64,000 nt of DNA, taken from assembly GCF_000455825.1 (NCBI RefSeq), contig NZ_ATAO01000217.1, forward strand, positions 186,001 through 250,000, in the 5' to 3' direction. Below are positions 8,140 through 16,490 of the stretch, one piece after another. The notes under the pieces are model-generated. The model saw only the letters and a program-made list of their open reading frames with translations, searched no databases and was not told the DNA's origin. The position numbers and the translations under genes were made by a program. How positions within the stretch are numbered: position 1 is the stretch's first letter; every line of letters begins with the position of its first letter. Source of the DNA: Microbacterium maritypicum MF109. Lineage in GTDB: Bacteria; Actinomycetota; Actinomycetes; Actinomycetales; Microbacteriaceae.

Positions 8140-9854
8140 TGTTCGACGTGGTGGAGGCATCCATCGCCGAGCTGCGGCGCGCCCTCGAGACCGGCGAGAC
8201 GACCGCGGTCGAACTCATCGACGCCTACCTCGCGCGCATCGCCGCCTTCGACGCCCCCGGCACGGCTACGGCGCTGAACGCCGTCGTCGTCGCCAACCCG
8301 GAGGCCCGTGCCGAGGCGGCGGCATCGGATGCTCGTCGCGCCCGCGGCGAGGCCCTCGGGCCCCTCGACGGCATCCCCTACACAGCGAAGGACAGCTACC
8401 TCGTGCGCGGCCTCACCGCCGCCGCGGGAAGTCCCGCTTTCGCGGAGCTCGTGGCCCAGCGCGATGCCTTCACGATCGAGCGGCTGCGTGCGGGCGGAGC
8501 CATCTGCCTCGGGCTCACGAACATGCCTCCGATGGCGAACGGCGGCATGCAGCGTGGTGCCTACGGTCGCGCGGAGAGTCCGTACAACGCGGCCTTCCTC
8601 ACAGCGCCCTTCGCCTCCGGCTCGTCGAACGGCTCCGGCACGGCGACGGCGGCGAGTTTCGCCGCTTTCGGCCTCGGCGAGGAGACCTGGTCGAGCGGCC
8701 GGGGCCCCGCGACCAACAACGCGCTGTGCGCCTACACCCCCTCACGCGGCGTGATCTCGACCCGCGGGAACTGGCCTCTCGTGCCGACCATGGACGTCGT
8801 GGTGCCGCACACCCGCTCGATGGCCGATCTGCTCGAGGTGCTCGACGTGATCGTCGCCGACGACGCCGAGACCCGCGGCGACTTCTGGCGGGCGCAGCCG
8901 TGGGTCGAGCTGCCCGCCGCATCCGCCGTCCGCCCGGAGTCGTATCGCGCCCTCGCCGCGGACACGGCGCGCACGCTCGTCGGTGCACGCATCGGCATCC
9001 CCCGCATGTACATCAATGCGGACCCGGATGCCGGCAGCACCGAGAGCCCGGGCATCGGCGGCCCCACCGGCCGGCGCATCGACACACGGGCGAGCATCAT
9101 CGCGCGCTGGGAGGCCGCCCGCCGCGACCTCACCGCTGCCGGAGCGACCGTGATCGAGGTCGACTTCCCCGTGGTGTCGAACTACGAGAGAGACCGTCCG
9201 GGGGCGCACACCATCGCGACTCGCGGCCTGGTGTCTCCCGAGTACCTGCACCGCGAGATCGTCGACCTCTCGGCGTGGGCGTGGGAGGACTTCCTGCAGG
9301 CGAACGGCGACCCGGGCCTGCGCTCGCTCGCCGAGGTCGACGGCGCCAGGATCTTCCCGCATCCGGAGGGCGCGCTTCCCGACCGTTACACCGGGTTCGA
9401 CGACGATATCGCCGAGTATCCGGACTGGGTGCGCCACCATCCCGACGTCTCGTACAGGGACATGCCCGAGCTCGAAGACGGGCTGCGCGGTCTGGAGGAG
9501 ACCCGCCGCCGTGACCTCGAGGTGTGGATGGATGTGCTGCGGCTCGACGCCGTGGTCTTCCCCGCGGTCGCCGACGTGGGGCCGGCCGACATGGACGTGA
9601 ACCCGGAATCCGCCGACCTCGGCTGGCGCAACGGCGTGTGGATCGCGAACGGCAACCTCGCGATACGTCACCTCGGCATCCCGACCGTCACCGTGCCGAT
9701 GGGACTGATGAGCGACATCGACATGCCGATCGGGCTGACATTCGCGGGACGGGCGTACGACGACACGCGACTGCTGCGTTTCGCCTCGGCATTCGAAGCG
9801 GCAGGCGGCCCTGGCACGCGTCGCACGCCGCCGACGCGCACCCCCGCGCTCTGA
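8139..9854 (+). CDS. Amidase-signature family hydrolase
   Basis: A 571-residue amidase-signature enzyme. The Ser-cisSer-Lys triad is visible: Lys84 (YTAKDS), cis-Ser163 (GSSNGSG) and nucleophile Ser186 in TWSSGRGPA, replacing the usual TGGSIRxPA. An extra loop around residues 295-320 makes it longer than typical GatA-like members. It shares a one-base TGATG overlap with the agmatine deiminase gene, so the two are translated together. It may release ammonia from the carbamoyl amide formed by that enzyme, doing the job of the nitrilase-type N-carbamoylputrescine amidase; that role is inference. Confidence 0.87.
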   Translation: MFDVVEASIAELRRALETGETTAVELIDAYLARIAAFDAPGTATALNAVVVANPEARAEAAASDARRARGEALGPLDGIPYTAKDSYLVRGLTAAAGSPAFAELVAQRDAFTIERLRAGGAICLGLTNMPPMANGGMQRGAYGRAESPYNAAFLTAPFASGSSNGSGTATAASFAAFGLGEETWSSGRGPATNNALCAYTPSRGVISTRGNWPLVPTMDVVVPHTRSMADLLEVLDVIVADDAETRGDFWRAQPWVELPAASAVRPESYRALAADTARTLVGARIGIPRMYINADPDAGSTESPGIGGPTGRRIDTRASIIARWEAARRDLTAAGATVIEVDFPVVSNYERDRPGAHTIATRGLVSPEYLHREIVDLSAWAWEDFLQANGDPGLRSLAEVDGARIFPHPEGALPDRYTGFDDDIAEYPDWVRHHPDVSYRDMPELEDGLRGLEETRRRDLEVWMDVLRLDAVVFPAVADVGPADMDVNPESADLGWRNGVWIANGNLAIRHLGIPTVTVPMGLMSDIDMPIGLTFAGRAYDDTRLLRFASAFEAAGGPGTRRTPPTRTPAL

Positions 9855-9905
9855 AAGAGCCGCCAGCGTGACATAACACTCCTGTGACGCTCGCCACGAT
9901 AGTGA

Positions 9906-9917
9906 TATGTTCGGCGC
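9906..9917 (+). promoter_or_regulatory. Leaderless promoter of the kyn operon
   Basis: TATGTT at 9906-9911 is followed by six bases and then the kynA ATG at 9918. No Shine-Dalgarno sequence is present, so transcription probably starts at or next to the A of the start codon. A weak GTGACG lies 16 bp upstream of the -10. Confidence 0.6.
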
Positions 9918-10769
9918 ATGCACACCGAGAACGAACGCGCCCTCGAATCCGGTATCGTCACCGACCTCTCGGGGCGGATGACCTACGGCTCGTACCTGGC
10001 GCTCGACCAGCTGCTCACCGCGCAGCATCCGGTGAGCGCACCGCAGCACCACGACGAGATGCTGTTCATCATCCAGCACCAGACCACCGAGCTGTGGCTC
10101 AAGCAGCTGCTGCATGAGCTGTCCTCCGCTCGCGAGCTGCTCGCCCGCGACGACCTGCGCGAGGCCCTGAAGCGCATCGCCAGGGTCAAGCGCATCCAAG
10201 ACGTGATGACGCAGCAGTGGTCGGTGCTCGCCACGCTCACCCCCACTGAGTACGCACAGTTCCGCGGGGCACTGGGCAACTCGTCGGGCTTCCAGTCCGT
10301 GCAGTACCGGGCGGTGGAGTTCGCCCTCGGCAACAAGAACGCGAAGATGCTGAGCGTCTTCGCCGACCACCCCGCCAATCTCGCTCTGCTCACCGCCGAA
10401 TGGGAGAAGCCGACCCTGTACGACGAATTCCTGCGTTTCGCCGCCCGCCGTGGGCTGCCGATCCCGAGCTCGATCCTCCAGCGCGACGTGCGCGAGCCCT
10501 ACCGGGAGATCCCTGAGCTGGTGCCGGCGATCCGCGAGATCTACCAGGACCCGAGCCGGTACTGGGACCTGTACGAGGCGTGCGAAGACCTGGTCGACCT
10601 CGAGGACAACTTCCAGTTCTGGCGCTTCCGGCACCTCAAGACCGTCGCCCGGACCATCGGAATGAAGGTCGGCACCGGTGGCTCCAGCGGGGTCGGATTC
10701 CTGCAGCGCGCGCTGGACCTGACGTTCTTCCCCGAGCTCTACACCGTGCGCACCGAGATCGGCAGCTGA
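9918..10769 (+). CDS. kynA: Tryptophan 2,3-dioxygenase
   Basis: A 283-residue heme dioxygenase that opens the indole ring of L-tryptophan to N-formylkynurenine. Family hallmarks are seen throughout: MTYGSYLALDQLL, HHDEMLFIIQHQTTELWLK, GSSGFQSVQYR (substrate-contacting region), the W-R-F-R-HLKT block with the proximal heme His, and the glycine-rich GMKVGTGGSSGVGFL near the end. Length matches bacterial TDO. It is the first gene of a four-gene operon with kynU, under a probable leaderless promoter, and its stop overlaps the next start (ATGA). Confidence 0.97.
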   Translation: MHTENERALESGIVTDLSGRMTYGSYLALDQLLTAQHPVSAPQHHDEMLFIIQHQTTELWLKQLLHELSSARELLARDDLREALKRIARVKRIQDVMTQQWSVLATLTPTEYAQFRGALGNSSGFQSVQYRAVEFALGNKNAKMLSVFADHPANLALLTAEWEKPTLYDEFLRFAARRGLPIPSSILQRDVREPYREIPELVPAIREIYQDPSRYWDLYEACEDLVDLEDNFQFWRFRHLKTVARTIGMKVGTGGSSGVGFLQRALDLTFFPELYTVRTEIGS

Positions 10770-11722
10770 TGAAGGCCGCGACGTTCTTCGACGGGACCGC
10801 ATGGCGCGAGGGCGTCGTCGAGCTCGCCGACGGGCGCGTGCGGCTGCGCGATGAGCGCCCCACCCCCGACCTCCCCCGCATCCCCGGCGCCATCACCGGC
10901 GGATTCACCGACCACCACGTGCACCTGCAGCTCGTCGCGCACGGCCTGCTGGCAGGGTCGCGCCTCGGCCGCGTGATCGACCTCGGCGGCAACCCCCAGG
11001 TGCTGAGCCGGCTCGCCGTGCAGGCGGTCGCGATCGACTATGCCGGCGCTTTCCTGACCGCTCCGGGCGGTTACCCCTCCGACCGCGACTGGGCACCGGA
11101 GGGCTCCGTCCGCGAGATCACCGACGCGGATTCCGCCGCCGCCGCGGTCGCCGGGATGGCGGCGGCCGGAGCCACCCGCCTCAAGGTCACCAGCAACAGC
11201 GCCGCAGGACCGGTGCTCTCCGACGACCTCTTCCGCGCGATCGTGCGGGCGGCCGACGAGCACGGCCTTGCGGTCGTCGCGCATGCCGAAGGGGCGGGCG
11301 AAGCGCAGCGCGTCGTGCGTCTCGGCGCCTCCCACCTGGCCCATGCCCCGTTCACGGAGCGCCTCGACGACGCGGAGATCGTGCGCCAGGCGGCCTCGGC
11401 CTCGTGGATCTCGACGCTCGCGATCCACGAAGACCCCGAGCGCGCGATCGCGATCGACAACGTGCGTCGCTTCCACGCCGCAGGCGGGACCGTGCTCTAC
11501 GGCACCGATCTGGGCAACGGGCCGATGCCGGTCGACCTGAACCCGCGCGAGATCGCCGCCCTCCGCGAAGCCGGGCTCGACGACGCCGCCCTCCTGCGCG
11601 CACTCGCGCCCGGGGATCCGTTCGACCCCACCTCCGTGCTCCTCCTCATCCCGGGCGGAACCCCGTCGAGCGCCGATCCGCTCGACGCCCGCCCCCTCAC
11701 CCCCGCAGACCTGAAGGTGTGA
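10769..11722 (+). CDS. Amidohydrolase-superfamily protein in the kyn operon (candidate formylkynurenine deformylase)
   Basis: A 317-residue TIM-barrel amidohydrolase. Metal-binding positions are visible: HVH (50-52, in DHHVH), a Lys in RLKVTSNS, His in VVAHAEG, His in LAHAPF and Asp in YGTDLGNG. It sits, with a four-base ATGA overlap, between tryptophan dioxygenase and kynureninase, exactly where an N-formylkynurenine formamidase is needed. It is not KynB (cyclase family) nor an alpha/beta-hydrolase formamidase. The position suggests it removes the formyl group; that is inference from context. Other roles on a cyclic amide are possible. Confidence 0.8.
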   Translation: MKAATFFDGTAWREGVVELADGRVRLRDERPTPDLPRIPGAITGGFTDHHVHLQLVAHGLLAGSRLGRVIDLGGNPQVLSRLAVQAVAIDYAGAFLTAPGGYPSDRDWAPEGSVREITDADSAAAAVAGMAAAGATRLKVTSNSAAGPVLSDDLFRAIVRAADEHGLAVVAHAEGAGEAQRVVRLGASHLAHAPFTERLDDAEIVRQAASASWISTLAIHEDPERAIAIDNVRRFHAAGGTVLYGTDLGNGPMPVDLNPREIAALREAGLDDAALLRALAPGDPFDPTSVLLLIPGGTPSSADPLDARPLTPADLKV

Positions 11723-11723
11723 C

Positions 11724-12962
11724 ATGACCACGACATCCGCCCCCTCGCTCCTCGCGCACGCCCGCGCTCTCGACGCCGCCGATCCGCTGCGCGCCCACCT
11801 CGACGCGTTCGCCGAAGCCCCGGGCGTCACGGCCTACCTCGACGGCAACTCCCTCGGCCGACCGCTGCGCGACATGCCCGACAAGCTCGCCGCGTTCGTG
11901 CGCGACGACTGGGGAACACGGCTGATCCGCTCCTGGGACGAGCAGTGGATGGCGCTGCCGATGGAGCTCGGTGACCGCATCGGGCGGGTGGCGCTCGGTG
12001 CCGCTGCCGGGCAGACGGTCGTCGCCGATTCGACCAGCGTGCTCATCTACAAGCTCATGCGCGCCGCCGCGAGCGCCGATCCCACCCGCACCGAACTCGT
12101 GATCGAGGCCGGCAACTTCCCCACCGACCGGTTCCTCGCCGAGGGGGTGGCCGTCGAGACCGGGATGACTCTGCGCTGGCTCGAACCCGACCCGGTGCAC
12201 GGGGTGACCGTCGCCGACGTCGAGGCCGTCGTCTCCGCACGCACCGCGCTGGTGTCGCTGAGCCATGTCGACTACCGCTCGGGCGCCCTGGCCGACATGC
12301 CGGGCATCACGGCTGCCGCGCATGAGGCCGGAGCACTGATGATGTGGGATCTGTGCCACTCCGCCGGCGTGGTCCCGATGCAGCTCGACGAGTGGGGTGT
12401 CGACATGGCCGTCGGCTGCACCTACAAGTACTTGAACGGCGGACCGGGCTCCCCCGCCTTCGCCTACCTCCGCCACGGACTGCAGGGGGTGCTGCGCCAG
12501 CCGATCCAGGGCTGGTGGAGCGCGGCCGACATCTTCGCGATGGGGCCGGAGTACGTACCATCGGGCGACATCCGCCAACTGCTCAGCGGCACGCCGCCGG
12601 TGACCTCGATGCTCGCGATGCAAGGCATGCTCGACCTCATCGAGCAGTCCACGGTCGAGGGAGTGCGGGCGAAGTCGCAGTCGCTGACCGATCTTGCGGT
12701 GCAGGCCTACGACGAGCTGCTCGCCCCTCTCGGCGTGCGACTGCTCAGCCCCCGCGACGCCGGGGGGCGCGGCGGTCATGTGACGATCGGCCACCCCGAC
12801 TTCCGTGAGGTCACGCGGCGCCTGTGGGCGGACGGCATCATCCCCGACTTCCGGTTCCCGGATGGCATCCGCCTCGGCCTCTCCCCGCTCAGCACTTCGC
12901 ACGTCGAGACGGTGACCGGCGTTCTCGCGGTGCGCGACGCGTTGGAGTCCGGTGATCTCTGA
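11724..12962 (+). CDS. kynU: Kynureninase
   Basis: A 412-residue PLP enzyme that splits L-kynurenine into anthranilate and alanine. Asp209 (WDLCHSAG) and the Schiff-base Lys235 (CTYKYLNGG) are in the family-typical positions, with YLDGNSLGR near the N-terminus. It starts one base after the amidohydrolase stop and overlaps the regulator gene by 11 bases, confirming one operon. With kynA it gives the tryptophan-to-anthranilate branch; no anthranilate-degrading genes follow in this window. Confidence 0.96.
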   Translation: MTTTSAPSLLAHARALDAADPLRAHLDAFAEAPGVTAYLDGNSLGRPLRDMPDKLAAFVRDDWGTRLIRSWDEQWMALPMELGDRIGRVALGAAAGQTVVADSTSVLIYKLMRAAASADPTRTELVIEAGNFPTDRFLAEGVAVETGMTLRWLEPDPVHGVTVADVEAVVSARTALVSLSHVDYRSGALADMPGITAAAHEAGALMMWDLCHSAGVVPMQLDEWGVDMAVGCTYKYLNGGPGSPAFAYLRHGLQGVLRQPIQGWWSAADIFAMGPEYVPSGDIRQLLSGTPPVTSMLAMQGMLDLIEQSTVEGVRAKSQSLTDLAVQAYDELLAPLGVRLLSPRDAGGRGGHVTIGHPDFREVTRRLWADGIIPDFRFPDGIRLGLSPLSTSHVETVTGVLAVRDALESGDL

Positions 12963-13773
12963 CCCCGCCGTCGCACCCGTGCTCGACGACATCGATGCGC
13001 GCCCCGGCAGCACCGCCTCGCTGCTGCGGACGTTCATCGGCGTCTTCCTGCGCCCGCTCGGCGGATGGATCTCGACGGCCGACCTGGTCGCCTTCGCCGG
13101 CGACCTGGGCATCGAAGCGGCACAGGCACGCACGGGTGTCGCCCGCCTCAAGCAGAAGGGCCTGCTGCTCGCCTCGCGCGAAGAGCAGATCGGCTATCGC
13201 CTCAATCCCGCAGCCACCGGGATGCTGGAACGTGGGGATCGACGCATCTTCGAGATGCGGGAGATGACGGATGCCGACACCTGGTGCCTGGTGTCGTTCT
13301 CAATCCCAGAGAGCGCACGGAGCGTACGCCACCAGTTGCGTCGACGGCTGCAGTGGATCGGCGCGGGTGTCGTATCGCCGGCGCTGTGGATCTGTCCCGG
13401 CCACCTTCAGGCGGAGGTGGAGCAGATCCTCCAGGAACTCGACGTGCGCGGCTGGGCGACGCTGTTCCCGACATCCGTGCCCGTCCCCGCCGGCACGCTG
13501 ATCGAGGCCGCGGCGCAGTGGTGGGACCTGGAGGCGCTGCGCGGCGAGCATCTCTCTTTCCAGGGCGCGCTCGCGACGCTGCCCGCCGAGCCGTTCGCCG
13601 CGTACGTGCAGCTGATCGACCGTTGGCGGGTGCTGCCGTACACCGACCCGGGGCTTCCCCCCTCGATGCTGCCGACCGATTGGCCCGGTCGTCGCAGCTT
13701 CGACGAGTTCGCCCGTCGGTCGGCGGAGCTGGCCGCACCCGCCTGGGCGCATGTGCGCGCCCGGATCACCTAG
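12952..13773 (+). CDS. PaaX-family transcriptional regulator
   Basis: A 273-residue protein with a PaaX-like N-terminal winged helix (about 20-85, RTFIGVFLRPLGGWISTADLV region), a central PaaX domain containing ARSVRHQLRRRLQW and LWICPG, and the PaaX C-terminal domain. PaaX proteins usually repress aromatic catabolism in response to CoA thioesters. The GTG start lies inside kynU, so it is co-translated and may autoregulate the kyn operon. The ligand is unknown and could be a tryptophan catabolite. Confidence 0.9.
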   Translation: MISDPAVAPVLDDIDARPGSTASLLRTFIGVFLRPLGGWISTADLVAFAGDLGIEAAQARTGVARLKQKGLLLASREEQIGYRLNPAATGMLERGDRRIFEMREMTDADTWCLVSFSIPESARSVRHQLRRRLQWIGAGVVSPALWICPGHLQAEVEQILQELDVRGWATLFPTSVPVPAGTLIEAAAQWWDLEALRGEHLSFQGALATLPAEPFAAYVQLIDRWRVLPYTDPGLPPSMLPTDWPGRRSFDEFARRSAELAAPAWAHVRARIT

Positions 13774-13795
13774 TTCCGTCATCCACCCCGCCGTT

Positions 13796-13850
13796 CCGGT
13801 CGCACTTTCCGTCGCCTGCGCGCCTCGCGGGCGACAGGAAGTGCGACCGG
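13796..13850. terminator. Large inverted repeat between convergent genes
   Basis: Two 21-base arms (13796-13816 and 13830-13850) pair with two mismatches around a 13-base loop. The element sits between the convergent PaaX-type and FBP genes and has no T-run, so it is either a bidirectional terminator of the actinobacterial kind or a dispersed repeat element. Confidence 0.65.
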
Positions 13851-13868
13851 AGCAATCCGAAGCCGGGA

Positions 13869-14354
13869 TCAGCCCGCGACCTCGGCGAGGAAGCCGGCCA
13901 CGTGCTCCTGCAGTCGCAGGATGCGCAGGTCGCGCGCGAACTCGCGGTCGAACCCCTGGTAGGCCAGGGGCGGCAGGATGCGGACATTGTGGTTGCAGCC
14001 GAACTCGGCGCAGGTGAGCACGCCCACGCTGTCGCCCTTGCGTCCGGCCGGCCCGGCCTTGCGCGCGACGTACAGCTGCACGTCGTTGCGGAGCGTGACG
14101 TCTTCGCACCATGAGCATTGCGCCCGCGCGATCACGCGCTGTTCGGCGCGCTGCAGGAAGACGCCGACCGGGGCGTCGTCGACCCAGCTGACGACGTAGG
14201 CCCGGCGGGGCATCCTCGGGTCAGCCCAGCCGAGGAAGTCGAGGCGATCGAAGTCGATCTCGGCGAAGCCGTGCGGCAGGGTCAGGTCGGAGACCTCCTT
14301 GCGGGAGGCGTTGAGGAAGGAGGCGCGGATGCCGCGCTCGTCGATGGGACGCAT
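13869..14354 (-). CDS. FBP-domain (FusB-like) zinc-binding protein
   Basis: A 161-residue protein resembling the FBP family, named after FusB-type elongation-factor-G binding proteins. Four cysteines form a likely treble-clef zinc site: C80 and C83 (QCSWCED), C115 and C120 (TCAEFGC). By analogy it may bind EF-G or ribosomes, but chromosomal copies in actinobacteria have not been assigned a job as far as I know. It stands alone. Confidence 0.82.
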   Translation of the reverse strand: MRPIDERGIRASFLNASRKEVSDLTLPHGFAEIDFDRLDFLGWADPRMPRRAYVVSWVDDAPVGVFLQRAEQRVIARAQCSWCEDVTLRNDVQLYVARKAGPAGRKGDSVGVLTCAEFGCNHNVRILPPLAYQGFDREFARDLRILRLQEHVAGFLAEVAG

Positions 14355-14651
14355 GAGAATGAGTGCTTTCGGGGTGGTCGCCGCGAGGGCGAGTCGATGG
14401 GAGGAAGGTCCCGGACGCGGATGCCGGGTACGTCACGACACCGGGGACGGGGGTTCCGCCTCCGGTGGGTCCTCAGCCTCTGTCTGCGGCGCGGAAGGCG
14501 CCTGCAGCTCCGTTCTGCGCCCCGTGGGCGCTCATCGACGACAGCACCCGGCGAGCTTACACCCGTTTGTTTCACTCCGTGTCGGCCCGCCTGGGCGCAG
14601 CGCGAAGGGCGTCTTAGTCTTTCCGGAACGTCCGACCAGAAGGAGACCACC
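14355..14651. other. Gap without a recognised gene
   Basis: This 297-bp stretch between two divergent genes has no supported gene in either strand. TAGTCT at 14615-14620 may be the -10 of the downstream small gene. I see no repeats or RNA motif I can name. Confidence 0.4.
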
Positions 14652-14999
14652 GTGTCCACGCCGCTGAACCGCCTTTCGCCCCTCCCGGTGCGTGAGCGTG
14701 CGGCGTGCATGTGCAGCCACGGCGGCCGGTGCTCCTCCTTCGCCCCCGGCCATGCTCTGCACCTCATCCAGGCACGCATCGCCTCGGCGACGCCCACGGA
14801 GTGGGTCGACGCCCTGGTCGAGTCTGCCGACGCGGTATCGGGAGACCTCGTGGTGCGCACACTCGACGGCGAAGCGCACGATCTGTGGAACGGCTCCGGC
14901 GCCGCGCTCGAAGCCGCTCCGGGCACCCCCGTCGCACTCCACGCGCGCTACGGCGTGCTGGCCGTCGGCGGCACGCAGTTCAACGTCGCAGCCGTCTGA
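14652..14999 (+). CDS. Small hypothetical protein with Cys-rich motif
   Basis: A 115-residue protein that I do not recognise. It carries a Cys cluster near the N-terminus (C20 and C22 in ACMCSHGGRC) and then an acidic, soluble beta-rich segment (VVRTLDGEAHDLWNGSG). The GTG start is chosen because AAGGAGA lies 6 bases upstream. The Cys-His cluster could bind a metal. It converges with the Csp-type copper protein, which makes a metal-related role conceivable but unproven. Confidence 0.72.
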   Translation: MSTPLNRLSPLPVRERAACMCSHGGRCSSFAPGHALHLIQARIASATPTEWVDALVESADAVSGDLVVRTLDGEAHDLWNGSGAALEAAPGTPVALHARYGVLAVGGTQFNVAAV

Positions 15000-15052
15000 T
15001 CGCGCCCTGAGCCCGCCCCCGGTCCAGGGCGCTCAGGTTCAGGCGTTCCGGT

Positions 15053-15454
15053 TCAGGCGCTCGCCATCAGCATGTCCTTCATGGCGGTGCAGGCATCCAT
15101 GCAGGCCTGGCACGCCTGAGCGCACATCCGGCAGACGTCGCTCTCGTCGGCATGCCGCCCGCACGCGTCCATGCACGTCCTGCACATCGCGATGCAGGCG
15201 TTCAGCATCGCCATCATCGACGCCGGGGTCATGCCCTGCATCCGCATCATCGACCGCATCATGGTGTTGCACATGTCGGCGCAGTTCATGCACGCCGGTG
15301 AGCAGTCCATCATCTGCGTCGAGCACACCGTGCAGGCCTGCTCGCAGGCAGCGCACGCATCCATGCACGCCTGCATGACGGCCATGTCCATCATCTGCAT
15401 GTCGGGCATCGACTCCATGTTCTTCGACATGGCGCCCATCATCATCGAGTCCAT
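15053..15454 (-). CDS. Csp-type four-helix-bundle copper-storage protein
   Basis: A 133-residue protein of the family with the four-helix-bundle copper-binding signature (Csp1/Csp3). It has 18 cysteines in CxxxC spacing (ACMDAC, ACEQAC, CMNCADMC and so on) lining four helices, which in known members hold many Cu(I) ions. The first 30 residues are extremely methionine-rich and there is no signal peptide, so it should be cytosolic like Csp3. The start at 15454 has AAGGAAG upstream; a longer frame to 15556 lacks one. Confidence 0.92.
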   Translation of the reverse strand: MDSMMMGAMSKNMESMPDMQMMDMAVMQACMDACAACEQACTVCSTQMMDCSPACMNCADMCNTMMRSMMRMQGMTPASMMAMLNACIAMCRTCMDACGRHADESDVCRMCAQACQACMDACTAMKDMLMASA

Positions 15455-15645
15455 CGCACACCGCTTCCTTGGTCGAGGTCCGCGGGCAGGACCACCCGCC
15501 TGGCGCCAGGCTAGTCCTTCCCGGTGCATGAGTCGATGGGCGCCGAACGTTGTCATGGTGCGAGCCGATTGTCAATCCCGTGGCCGCTTCTCCGCAGGAG
15601 TGAGAGTGTCGGAAGCAATCGATCCGCCTACGAGAGGAGCCGCAC

Positions 15646-15852
15646 ATGAGTGCCGCAGACGACATCAAGAACGCCGCCGAGAAGGCCGCCGGAAAGGTCA
15701 AGGAAGGCGTCGGAAAGCTCACCGACAACGAGAAGCTCGAAGCCGAGGGCAAGGCGGATCAGGTCAAGGCCTCCGCCAAGCAGGCCGGCGAGAACGTGAA
15801 GGACGCCGCGGGCAAGGCCGGCGACAGCGTCCGGGACGCGTTCGAGAAGTAA
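15646..15852 (+). CDS. CsbD family general stress protein
   Basis: A 68-residue, Lys/Ala/Glu-rich amphipathic protein with the CsbD pattern (DDIKNAAEKAAGKVKEGVGKLTDNEKLEAEGKADQ, shortened here to its first motif A-A-G-K-V-K-E). CsbD proteins are abundant under stress; molecular function is unsettled. GAGGAG precedes the ATG and a strong terminator hairpin follows within 20 bp. Confidence 0.9.
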   Translation: MSAADDIKNAAEKAAGKVKEGVGKLTDNEKLEAEGKADQVKASAKQAGENVKDAAGKAGDSVRDAFEK

Positions 15853-15870
15853 GACGCCCCACACACCGAA

Positions 15871-15904
15871 GAGGTGAGGCCCGCCGAACGGCGGGCCTCA
15901 CCTC
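15871..15904. terminator. Bidirectional terminator hairpin
   Basis: Perfect 15-bp arms (15871-15885 and 15890-15904) enclose a GAAC loop between the convergent csbD and small membrane protein genes. The stem is GC-rich, with no T-run on either side. Confidence 0.82.
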
Positions 15905-15927
15905 GATGGGTCAGACGTGTGGAGTCG

Positions 15928-16092
15928 TCAGACCTTGCGGCTGCCGCTGATCGCTCGGATCAACCAGGCGATCACAGCGATCGCGAGGAGGACGAGCCCG
16001 ACCCACAGGAGGAACTGGAGCGACTGCACCAGTCCTCCGGTGATCGCAAGGATCACTGCGACGACGATGACGATGATCAGGAGGATGTTCAT
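15928..16092 (-). CDS. 54-residue membrane protein
   Basis: A short gene with two hydrophobic helices: residues 3-22 (NILLIIVIVVAVILAI) and 27-48, then a basic tail ISGSRKV. GGGAAAG lies 5 bases before the ATG. Size and layout match small hypothetical membrane proteins common in actinobacteria. Function is unknown; neighbours (CsbD, Rho-N-like protein, Csp) suggest stress expression. Confidence 0.75.
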   Translation of the reverse strand: MNILLIIVIVVAVILAITGGLVQSLQFLLWVGLVLLAIAVIAWLIRAISGSRKV

Positions 16093-16215
16093 CGGTCTTT
16101 CCCTTCTTTCGGCAGGCGCGAACGCCCGACTGTGGTGCCTCCACGCTAGCCGTGGGAAGCGTTATGCCCGAGGGGGTTGACTTACCCCCTCCGAGTGCGC
16201 GAAGGAGACGAGCAC

Positions 16216-16482
16216 ATGCCAGGAAGACGCGACAACTCGCTGAAGGATCCCGAGCTGTACGAAGAGCTGAGGAAAGACGGCGCCTCGAAGGAGAAGGCCG
16301 CGCGCATCTCGAACGCCGCGGCGAAAGAGGGGCGCAGTGCCGTGGGGCGCCGCGGTGGCGAACACGGAGACTACGAGGATTGGACCGTGCCGGAGCTGCG
16401 CGCGCGTGCGAAGGAACTCGGTCTGACCGGCTACAGCGGCAAGCGGAAATCCGAGTTGATCTCCGCGCTCAGGAATCACTGA
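16216..16482 (+). CDS. Rho-N/SAP-like small protein (DUF7218-like)
   Basis: An 88-residue basic protein. Its N-terminal half (SLKDPELYEELRKDGASKEKAARISNAAA in outline) matches the actinobacterial family called DUF7218, and its C-terminal 35 residues (WTVPELRARAKELG, KRKSELISALR) form a Rho-termination-factor-N/SAP-like helix-extended-loop-helix that often binds nucleic acid. GAAGGAGA precedes the ATG. It ends 8 bp before a YbdK-type ligase gene, so they may share a transcript. Confidence 0.83.
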   Translation: MPGRRDNSLKDPELYEELRKDGASKEKAARISNAAAKEGRSAVGRRGGEHGDYEDWTVPELRARAKELGLTGYSGKRKSELISALRNH

Positions 16483-16490
16483 GGCCGCGG

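Noticed and set aside
8742..10802. Very long open frame on the minus strand across amidase and kynA
   Set aside because: High-GC third-position bias produces long antisense frames. The protein is Arg/Gly/His/Val-rich with no family motif, and the plus strand has clear enzymes.
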